This document shows positions 46,279 to 52,324 of a stretch of 52,324 bases of DNA, one piece after another. A program made the translations under genes and the position numbers. Within the stretch, counting starts at the first letter, position 1. The number at the start of each line of letters is the position of its first letter. The DNA is from Calditrichota bacterium (GTDB taxonomy: Bacteria; Calditrichota; Calditrichia; Calditrichales; Calditrichaceae). The stretch spans positions 1 through 52,324 of the forward strand of contig JAJRSO010000077.1 in the NCBI GenBank assembly GCA_024278755.1, written 5' to 3'. The notes under the pieces were generated by a model. That model was given only the letters and a program-made list of their open reading frames with translations, had not been told where the DNA came from and made no database searches.

Positions 46279-47310
46279 TTAAAAATCTAATACAATCTTT
46301 CCAAACGGACGCCCGTCTTCTAAATACTGATGGGCGTTTTTGATCTCCTTAAAAGAAAACACTTTATCCACCGCCGGTTTCAGCTTTCCTGTTTCTACCA
46401 GATCCAGTATATCCACCATATCCTGACGGGTTCCCATGGTGGAACCGATTATCTGCTGATGCTTGATAAACAGCGCCCGAAGATCAATTTTTACCTGCGG
46501 ACCCGTTGTGGCGCCGCAGGTAACCAAACGCCCGCCTTTGCCGAGCGCCCGTAACGAATCATTCCAGGTTAGCGCTCCGGTATGTTCAAATACCACATCC
46601 ACGCCGCTACCCGATGTTATTTCACGGACGGTTTTACCCACCGGCTGGGTTTTATAATTGATAACATAATCGGCGCCCAGTTGTTTGGCGGCTTGTAATT
46701 TTTCTGCGCTTCCGGCGGTGGTAATCACTCTGGCGCCCAGCGCCTTTGCTATCTGGATGGCCATACTGCCGATTCCGCTCGAAGCGCCATAAATCAGTAT
46801 CCATTCACCGGATTTAAGCTGCACTTTTGGCGCCAGCATATGATAGGCCGTCATCGCGGCCAGGGGCAGGGCAGCCGTTTCCGGCCAGCTTAATCTATTA
46901 GGTTTGAGTAAAACATATTTTGCAGGAACCGCAATGTATTCGGCCTGAACACCCTGAATTGATTCACCGGGGATATGGAAATCTCGGCATAGATTATCCT
47001 TTCCCTGAAGGCATAATTCACAGTGGCCGCAGGAGCGGATGGGAATTCCGAACACTTCATCGCCTTTTTTAAAAGCAAATTCCTGTGCGGCAACGGCGCC
47101 TGTTTTTTCGATTACGCCCGCGGCGTCACTGCCCATCGTCAGTGGAAGCGATACGCCGGGGATGCCTTTCCGCACCCAAATATCCAAATGATTTAAGGCG
47201 GCGGTTTTCACTTTAATCAGCACCTCGTCCGGCTGAATTTCCGGTACGGGCAGAGAATCGATGACAAGTGTTTCGTAAGAACCGTGTTCGTGAATGCGGA
47301 TGGCCTGCAT
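46279..47310 (-). CDS. zinc-binding medium-chain alcohol dehydrogenase/quinone oxidoreductase
   Basis: A 343-residue MDR-family oxidoreductase. The structural zinc is bound by four Cys at 94, 97, 100 and 108 (SCGHCELCLQGKDNLC). The NAD(P) Rossmann loop is YGASSGIGSMAIQIAK (about 174-189). The usual catalytic-zinc Cys near residue 40 is replaced (ALNHLDIW), so it may act as an NADPH quinone/enone reductase rather than an alcohol dehydrogenase. Substrate unknown. It ends the convergent pair with fabF and starts 15 bases after the MFS gene stop. Confidence 0.87.
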   Translation of the reverse strand: MQAIRIHEHGSYETLVIDSLPVPEIQPDEVLIKVKTAALNHLDIWVRKGIPGVSLPLTMGSDAAGVIEKTGAVAAQEFAFKKGDEVFGIPIRSCGHCELCLQGKDNLCRDFHIPGESIQGVQAEYIAVPAKYVLLKPNRLSWPETAALPLAAMTAYHMLAPKVQLKSGEWILIYGASSGIGSMAIQIAKALGARVITTAGSAEKLQAAKQLGADYVINYKTQPVGKTVREITSGSGVDVVFEHTGALTWNDSLRALGKGGRLVTCGATTGPQVKIDLRALFIKHQQIIGSTMGTRQDMVDILDLVETGKLKPAVDKVFSFKEIKNAHQYLEDGRPFGKIVLDF

Positions 47311-47325
47311 GGCGTCTCTTCCTTC

Positions 47326-48594
47326 CTATTCCCAGGGTTTTAAATACGACAGTTGTGCCTTATTCTCCGATCGGCCGCAATATAATTGCGAGGCCAATAG
47401 GGTACCGGCGGCCAAAATAATACTTACAGCGCTGAAGAGCGTTGTATATGAGATATAATTTACCAGTATTCCGCCCAGAATCGGATAAATGATAGTGGGC
47501 AGTTGCATAATATTTTTCACCGCCACATAAGAGGGCACCGATTCCTTTGGAGCAATTTCCAAAAGATAATTGGAAATCCCGATGGAAAGACCTTTATACG
47601 TCATTCCTATCAGGAAAAAAACAATAATGTATAAATGCGTATCGATGGTCGGCAGATACAAGGCTAAGAGCGGAACGGTGGAGCTCAGGATGCCGATGAT
47701 AAACAGAACCAGCCGGAAGTTTAGTTTATCGCCAATTTTGCCCCATAAGGGACCGGCGATGATTTCTCCGGCGATTTGCGTACTAACGAAGATACCAATC
47801 AGCGAGAGGGGCAGGTTTAGTTTTTGCTTGGCATAAATAATATACAGAGGCATTAGCACAATAGCCGCGCTAAGTAAAATTTCGACCAATATAAATTTTA
47901 GAAAATTAGGATTTTGTTTGATGATCTGAAAATGGCGGTACCAGTTTGATTGCGTCTTTTTCCCCGCATCCGGCAGTTCTTTTAAAGATGAAAATCCGGC
48001 GTAGGCGATGTAAAGCGCGCTGCCGGAAAGCAGATACAAGAGGGCATAGTTTCCGGGGAAGGAAATATCACCCGACAGGATTTGTTTGGTCAGCCAGCCG
48101 GCGCCGAGGCCTAAAATACCGCCGATGAAAAAACGCCAGCCAAAATTTTTCCCCCGCTTTTTGGGATCAATCGTTTTGGAAAAGACGGCATAGTAACTGA
48201 TATCGCCCATACCGCCGGCAAAAAAGAAGACAAGCATCACGGCAAAAATCAAAATAATACTGAAGATAGATTTAATATCAGACGAAAAATAGAGAATTGC
48301 AGCCATAGCCAGCATGGCGCTTCCGCGAATGACAACGGCTGCCAGCAAAAAGGGTTTCTTTTTTGTACTACGTTCCACCCAGCCCACAAAAAACAACTGG
48401 GGCATAATGGAACCGATACGGTTGGCCGAGAATAAAAGTCCGGAGAGCAGCGATGAACCGGTTAAAATATAAATAAGCGAGGCCTGAACGGTGGTGATCT
48501 GTGTAAAGGCGTTGGCGATATATAAAAAGACGCCATGCCATAAAAAGGCGAAAAAATTATGTTTATAAAACTTCTTTTCCCGGAGCGCATCCAT
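47326..48594 (-). CDS. MFS-family transporter
   Basis: A 422-residue major facilitator with 12 predicted helices. The start at 48594 (MDALREKKFYKHNF) follows an AGGA site; the longer frame to 48684 adds an unlikely Phe-rich leader. Motif-like segments include GLLFSANRIGSIMPQLFFVG and GPLWGKIGDKLNFRLVLFI. Substrate is unknown. It lies upstream of the dehydrogenase gene on the same strand and diverges from a SpoIIE-type phosphatase. Confidence 0.87.
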   Translation of the reverse strand: MDALREKKFYKHNFFAFLWHGVFLYIANAFTQITTVQASLIYILTGSSLLSGLLFSANRIGSIMPQLFFVGWVERSTKKKPFLLAAVVIRGSAMLAMAAILYFSSDIKSIFSIILIFAVMLVFFFAGGMGDISYYAVFSKTIDPKKRGKNFGWRFFIGGILGLGAGWLTKQILSGDISFPGNYALLYLLSGSALYIAYAGFSSLKELPDAGKKTQSNWYRHFQIIKQNPNFLKFILVEILLSAAIVLMPLYIIYAKQKLNLPLSLIGIFVSTQIAGEIIAGPLWGKIGDKLNFRLVLFIIGILSSTVPLLALYLPTIDTHLYIIVFFLIGMTYKGLSIGISNYLLEIAPKESVPSYVAVKNIMQLPTIIYPILGGILVNYISYTTLFSAVSIILAAGTLLASQLYCGRSENKAQLSYLKPWE

Positions 48595-48794
48595 ATGAAT
48601 TCCTGTCTCTGTCAACAAACGGAATATACAAAAAAATTTGATATAGAAATCAAAAACCCGTAGAAAATGATGACAACCGAACATCTAAATTGTATTTTAG
48701 AACCGATTTTCAGTGATTGTTCATTTAAACACAATTGACAGTAAAGAAAATGTGTTTTTTTACGATACTTTGGTAAACCTATCGAGAGAATACA

Positions 48795-49724
48795 ATGAGT
48801 GATAAATCGTATAACAATCTTGGCCTGTCCGCAGAAGATGTCAGGCAAATAAAGAAATATAAGCTAAGCCATGTGCTGGACAAGATCCGGGAACAGCAGA
48901 ATCAGTTGAAGAAGCACGAAAAGAAACTACAGAATGCGCTGGATAAAATCGAAAAGGATTTAGCCGCTGCCCGGGACGCGCAGATGAGTCTGCTGCCAAA
49001 GGAACTGGCCGGCATTCCAAATGTGGAGTTTAAAGCCCGTTTTCATCCCTCCCAGTTTGTATCCGGCGATATTTACAATGTGTTCCGTCTCGACGAATTT
49101 AATATTGGCGTGTATCACATTGATATTTCCGGGCACGGCGTCCCGGCGGCGCTCTTTAGCGTGAGTCTATCGCAAATGCTGAATACCAATATTTCAAAGA
49201 AGAACCTGCTGAAGGTACCCGTAAATAAACCGCCCTATTATAAAATTAATCCCCCGGACAAAGTAATTGGCATCTTAAATGAAGATCAGAGTTTCGAGCA
49301 GAATGGTATCTATTTTACCATGGTGTACATGATTCTGAATTTTAAGGAACATGTTGTGCGCTATGCGCGGGCCGGGCACAATCCTCCCGTGCTGATTAAA
49401 GCAAACGGCGATGTGTTTATTACGGAAGCGGGTAGCTTTCCGGTGGGTTGGGATTTTCCGCGGGATGATAAGGTGGTAGAGTTTAATACGGACGAGGACA
49501 GCCGTATCTATATGTTTTCGGATGGCATTACAGAAGCATGCAATGCCAAAGGCGATCTGTTTACACGGGAACGGATGATCGATATTCTGCGCGAGAACCG
49601 CCATAAATCCCTGGACGAATGTCTGGACCTGGTTATTTCCGGAGTGCGCGAGTTTTCGGGAAGCAATGATTTTGAAGACGATGTTTCCATTGTCGGTCTG
49701 TCCTGTAAATCAATACCAGAATAA
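48795..49724 (+). CDS. PP2C-type (SpoIIE/RsbU) serine phosphatase with coiled-coil N-terminus
   Basis: A 309-residue PPM-family phosphatase. Residues 15-65 form a charged coiled coil (KIREQQNQLKKHEKKLQNAL) leading into the AAARDAQMSLLPKEL entry helix. The metal-binding Asp positions are Asp92 in VSGDIYNV, Asp110 in HIDISGHGVPAAL and those in SDGITEA and FEDDVSIV. Such enzymes dephosphorylate anti-sigma antagonists. No anti-sigma or antagonist gene is in the window, so the target is unknown. It faces away from the MFS gene. Confidence 0.9.
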   Translation: MSDKSYNNLGLSAEDVRQIKKYKLSHVLDKIREQQNQLKKHEKKLQNALDKIEKDLAAARDAQMSLLPKELAGIPNVEFKARFHPSQFVSGDIYNVFRLDEFNIGVYHIDISGHGVPAALFSVSLSQMLNTNISKKNLLKVPVNKPPYYKINPPDKVIGILNEDQSFEQNGIYFTMVYMILNFKEHVVRYARAGHNPPVLIKANGDVFITEAGSFPVGWDFPRDDKVVEFNTDEDSRIYMFSDGITEACNAKGDLFTRERMIDILRENRHKSLDECLDLVISGVREFSGSNDFEDDVSIVGLSCKSIPE

Positions 49725-50012
49725 AGCAAAATGGGATCTCTTTAAGTAGGTGGACGACAATATCGTAGCGGGACAGCCAGAGTTCAATATCCGGGCTAAG
49801 CGCTGAAACGGGAGATCTTTTTAGGAAATATAAAAAGCGTGCAGCGGAATTTGCCACGCGTCTCGGTTCTTTTGAAAGTTCTTTTAACCGAAAAAAAGAG
49901 TTGGTAATTTGAAGTTACCGGCCGCGGGGTGCCAAATCCACTGATGCTCGTTCTCTGCGGAAGAAATAATAAACTCCAATTGTATAGAATTTTACATGCC
50001 CCGCTAATTTTT

Positions 50013-51107
50013 TCAGCCCCAGATTTCATCCCGTTGCAGCATCTTAAATTCCTGTTCGAAGTTTGGTGTAAATATATTTTTACCCAGAAATTTTTTAATT
50101 TCAAATTGGGTCCAGAATCGGCCTTCGCTGATCTCGTCGGGATTTAGCGCAAAGGGTCCGTCGTGATTCATTTTAAAACTATGCACCAGTTCACTTTCGT
50201 ATTCATTGCGCATTATGTATTTAAAGATCAACCTGGCCGATTCGGGTACAATGCCCAGTTCTTCCTGCGTTTCCCGCATCAGCGCGTATTCTATTTTTTC
50301 GCCGCTGGAAATATGGCCGCCTACCGCGGTATCCCAAAAGCCGGGATATAAATCTTTGCCAGATGCGCGCTTCTGTAAAAACAGCCGGCCTTTTTTATCA
50401 AAGATATGCAAATGCACGACCGGATGCAGTAAATCGGGGTTTCCGTGCACCTGCGCGCGCGGCGCCTTGCCGATAATTTTACCCTGCACATCAAGCACAT
50501 CCACCCACTCTTCGGAAGGCAAAGAAAGCGGGGCTGGGCGGCGGAAAAATTTCATATAAATCCACTGTCCGGCTAAGATCAATCCGAAAAGAATATAAAA
50601 GAGGCCGCCCGAAACAAAGGCCCACACTTCTTTACTGGAAAAATAGGCTGTGTAAACAATGGCGAAAGTATGCAGTACAATCACCAAAAACAGCAGCCGG
50701 CTTAATTGCTTGAGCATATGCATCTGCGCCGCCGGCATTTCTATTTCACCCATATACCGTTTTTGCATATCCAGCAAAATGGGCCGGGAGGAAAAGGCAT
50801 GAATGCCTAATATAACGGCCAGAATTAATTCGATGAGCGCCGGTTTAAGTTTAAAGAACAGATCGTTTTCGAATATAAGCGAAATGGACCCCATGGCTAA
50901 AATCAGGCCGGTATCCAGCAGGATCATGGTTTCCAGTTTTTTATAACGAAAATAGTAATAAGTCAGATAGGCCAGGCCGCTTACAATAGCGGCCAATAGT
51001 CCGGCTTTGGTTCCATAAAGCTCGTCGGCTGCGATAAAGATGAAAATGGGCAGAAAACCGACGGCAAAGTTTTTGAGCAGTTCGTTTTTATTAAGGGAAG
51101 GGGGCAT
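50013..51107 (-). CDS. IspZ/YciB-like membrane domain fused to a NUDIX hydrolase
   Basis: A 364-residue fusion. Residues 10-185 are a six-helix membrane part resembling septation protein IspZ/YciB (FAVGFLPIFIFIAADELYGT, FFKLKPALIELILAVILG). Residues 198-364 are a NUDIX hydrolase related to the YfcD/Idi type (LLHPVVHLHIFDKKGRLFLQ). The NUDIX box runs from Gly264 to Ile286: GHISSGE, seven residues, then RETQEELGI, with all metal-binding Glu present. It is probably tethered to the inner membrane, acting on a diphosphate substrate. It begins 6 bases after the NTF2-like gene. Confidence 0.85.
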   Translation of the reverse strand: MPPSLNKNELLKNFAVGFLPIFIFIAADELYGTKAGLLAAIVSGLAYLTYYYFRYKKLETMILLDTGLILAMGSISLIFENDLFFKLKPALIELILAVILGIHAFSSRPILLDMQKRYMGEIEMPAAQMHMLKQLSRLLFLVIVLHTFAIVYTAYFSSKEVWAFVSGGLFYILFGLILAGQWIYMKFFRRPAPLSLPSEEWVDVLDVQGKIIGKAPRAQVHGNPDLLHPVVHLHIFDKKGRLFLQKRASGKDLYPGFWDTAVGGHISSGEKIEYALMRETQEELGIVPESARLIFKYIMRNEYESELVHSFKMNHDGPFALNPDEISEGRFWTQFEIKKFLGKNIFTPNFEQEFKMLQRDEIWG

Positions 51108-51112
51108 GTTTT

Positions 51113-51598
51113 TTACTGTTTATTTTCTTGTTTGGATAAAAAGCGTTGCAGCATTTCACGGCTCTGTTTTTGAAGCCGTTTTTTAAAAAAGGAGGCGCCG
51201 CCGATAATAATTCCGTTTAATCCCATCGTTTGAGCGGCCCATTTCCACAGGGAATAGTTATCTTTATGACGGATGATTTTATCGTCTGCAAATTCTAAAA
51301 CGGCTTTCACCTTATTGTGCACCTTGCGCTTATTTTTTCCATAGGTATAAAACGCTTCCCAGCGCACTTTGGCGTTTGTGTCGCTAACGGAAAGAATTTG
51401 ATATTCCAGACGCAAATCCTTGGCGCTGCGGCAGAGCATTTTCCACATCAGCGCCGCTTCGGGTCCGTTCAATGTTCCGAAGGCCGGGTCGCTGAATGCG
51501 ATCTGTTCATGATAGCATTGGGCCATTTTTTTTGCGTCCCGCTTTTGGAAGGCGCTGTAGAACTCAATTATTAACGCTTTGTTGGTTTGGGCATTCAT
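51113..51598 (-). CDS. NTF2-like (SnoaL) family protein
   Basis: A 161-residue cone-shaped-fold protein. The N-terminal helix LIIEFYSAFQKRDAKKMAQC and the later strands (LEYQILSVSDTNAKVRWEAF, HNKVKAVLEFADDKI) match the NTF2/SnoaL superfamily of small polyketide-cyclase-like or binding proteins. The last 25 residues are basic and helical. Function cannot be assigned from the fold. It is the first gene of a pair with the IspZ-NUDIX fusion. An 11-base inverted repeat sits about 95 bases upstream. Confidence 0.85.
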   Translation of the reverse strand: MNAQTNKALIIEFYSAFQKRDAKKMAQCYHEQIAFSDPAFGTLNGPEAALMWKMLCRSAKDLRLEYQILSVSDTNAKVRWEAFYTYGKNKRKVHNKVKAVLEFADDKIIRHKDNYSLWKWAAQTMGLNGIIIGGASFFKKRLQKQSREMLQRFLSKQENKQ

Positions 51599-52074
51599 CG
51601 CTGCTTCCTTTCAGAAGATACGGTCGGGTTAAAAATTTGATTCCTCTTCCTTGTCGCATCAGGGCCGGCGCTCTTTGGGATGAAATTCGTTAATCGTTAA
51701 TCTGAAAATAGTTTGATTAACGATTGCAGATGTAACATACCAAACGCTGCTGCGGCGGTCTGTTTTGGTTTCTTTCCAAAAAAGAAATTGGATAGTTTTG
51801 TTCGCCCTTATCCCGCAGAGCCATAAGGTAAATATTTTTATCCAAAATAGAAACACTTTCGGATTTGCGTTTTGAGTTTATTTTTTCCGCCGTTTTTGAT
51901 TCCGCGCAGCGGGGAAATATCCGTTTCCATTTTTTCTTTCCCGGATTTATTTTAGTACGAGATCGTTTTTTTTGTGGCCTTATTTAAAAAAATGCCGCGA
52001 ATCTACATGGAGCTTCACGGATAAACTGATAAAACCCTATTTATCAAAACGATGCAGGCTTACCGATTATTTCG
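51599..52074. other. 476-base spacer with inverted repeats and repeat relics
   Basis: No gene is seen. A perfect inverted repeat AATCGTTAATC (51692-51702) / GATTAACGATT (51715-51725) lies upstream of the NTF2-like gene and could be an operator or hairpin. TTTCTTT...AAAGAAA forms another stem around 51770-51787. A copy of the TTAAAAAAATGCCGCG repeat starts at 51984. The rest is AT-rich with stops in all frames. Confidence 0.5.
51983..52037. repeat. short interspersed repeat, TTAAAAAAATGCCGCG family, copy 2
   Basis: The 16-base core (51984-51999) is identical to that at 34708. A similar trailing segment GCTTCACGGATAAACTGATA and AAAACC follows. It sits 38 bases downstream (minus strand) of the truncated methyltransferase gene. 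Confidence 0.5.
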
Positions 52075-52200
52075 TTACAGCTCCAATAAGAATTCCTTCC
52101 GCCAGATTTTCCCGCCGTAACCGGACATACTGCCGTCTTTCCAGATAACCTCGTGGCAGGGAAAAAGAATGGCGATGCGGTTATTGTGGCGCGTAAGTTT
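52075..52200 (-). pseudogene. ogt: methylated-DNA-protein-cysteine methyltransferase, 5'-truncated fragment
   Basis: The last 41 codons of an O6-alkylguanine-DNA alkyltransferase. The acceptor motif reads ILFPCHEVIWKDGSMSGYGG, with Cys at 52156-52158, then KIWRKEFLLEL and TAA. Family similarity continues back to RHNNRIAI and then ends at about 52200, where the AAATTCCCCAG repeats of the neighbouring element begin. The N-terminal two-thirds of the protein are missing, so it cannot work. The canonical PCHRV is PCHEV here. The missing part may lie beyond the element on the right. Confidence 0.85.
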
Positions 52201-52252
52201 AAATTCCCCAGAAAACGGAAAATAAAATTCCCCAGTTGTTAAAGAGAGGATA

Positions 52253-52314
52253 AATATCCTCCGTACTTAATCAAAGCAAAAAAAGGAAAGATTAAGTATA
52301 AACCGGAGGATATT
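52253..52314 (+). promoter_or_regulatory. long hairpin sequestering the ribosome binding site of the element's first gene
   Basis: AATATCCTCCG (52253-52263) pairs with CGGAGGATATT (52304-52314), and TACTTAATC (52264-52272) with GATTAAGTA (52290-52298). This gives 20 base pairs with a 5-base bulge and 17-base loop. The GGAGGA site at 52305-52310 lies inside the stem, 6 bases before ATG 52317. Such a structure would block translation from readthrough transcripts that cover both arms. Confidence 0.7.
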
Positions 52315-52316
52315 CA

Positions 52317-52324
52317 ATGATAAA
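52317..52324 (+). CDS. start of the element's first gene (partial, likely transposase)
   Basis: ATG at 52317 is preceded by GGAGGA and opens a frame running off the right edge (Met-Ile-...). Only two full codons are visible. The product can only be guessed from the element-like repeats to its left. Confidence 0.35.

Larger units (their letters stand above)
52201..52324 (+). mobile_element. left end of an IS21-like insertion element (partial)
   Basis: Two direct repeats AAATTCCCCAG (52201-52211 and 52225-52235), spaced 24 bases apart, begin where the methyltransferase homology stops, as in the repeated transposase-binding ends of IS21-family elements. A reading frame starts with ATG 52317 behind GGAGGA, and would be the first transposase gene. 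Only 124 bases are visible and no transposase motif can be read, so the family assignment is tentative. The exact boundary and target duplication cannot be seen. Confidence 0.5.

Noticed and set aside
49633-49857. 74-codon minus-strand frame with a protein-like stretch between the phosphatase and NUDIX genes
   Set aside because: It overlaps the end of the SpoIIE-type gene, has no ribosome site and matches no family I know; the 288-base spacer shows nothing else.

Overview
This window is a chromosomal stretch (about 45% GC by eye) that looks like a Calditrichota/FCB-group bacterium. The main clues are two large secreted proteins ending in the NYPNPFN-type C-terminal sorting domain of the type IX secretion system (T9SS), a folB-folK-deoxynucleoside kinase block, and a propionate-type methylmalonyl-CoA pathway with a sodium-pumping decarboxylase. 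This placement is an inference from gene content; no rRNA, tRNA or CRISPR array was found.

Layout. 1-4.0 kb: the 3' end of an unknown gene, then a gingipain-type (C25) secreted protease with CUB and T9SS domains. 4.0-9.0 kb: an HD-domain dNTP triphosphohydrolase, then two M20 metallohydrolases (the second YgeY-like) and the knotted carbamoyltransferase YgeW, closed by a strong terminator. 9.2-16.7 kb, minus strand: an RND efflux set (TolC-like, lipoprotein adaptor, RND pump with an in-frame TAA), a GyrI-like protein and an AraC/GyrI regulator. 16.9-20.5 kb: a methyltransferase and an NlpC/P60 protein with a T9SS tail. 20.7-23.9 kb, minus strand: a Rh-type ammonium channel, a histidine kinase with a degenerate receiver, and a crotonase.

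24.2-30.5 kb, plus strand, is the metabolic centrepiece: methylmalonyl-CoA mutase large subunit (again with an in-frame TAA), B12-binding small subunit, epimerase, and the alpha, delta, gamma and beta subunits of a Na+-translocating methylmalonyl-CoA decarboxylase. Together they would convert succinyl-CoA to propionyl-CoA and drive Na+ export. It is followed by a response regulator and a CRP-domain histidine kinase (minus), then a groEL without groES (plus).

35.1-38.2 kb, plus strand: folB, folK, deoxynucleoside kinase, a 56-residue membrane-anchored protein and a GAF/HD-GYP protein. 38.2-44.6 kb, minus strand: a frameshifted PAP2-family gene, a SWIM/SNF2 helicase, a divergent uracil-DNA glycosylase, an outer-membrane-like protein, a membrane protein and a small XRE regulator. 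44.9-51.6 kb: FabF, a zinc-type dehydrogenase, an MFS transporter, a SpoIIE-type phosphatase, an IspZ-NUDIX fusion and an NTF2-like protein. The right edge holds a 5'-truncated alkylguanine-DNA methyltransferase next to the start of what looks like an IS21-type element, whose first ribosome binding site is buried in a long hairpin.

Notable patterns: three conserved genes are broken (two Glu-position TAA codons and one single-base deletion), and spacers carry several families of short degenerate repeats, some inside the propionate operon. Whether the lesions are biological or sequencing errors cannot be settled from this sequence alone.
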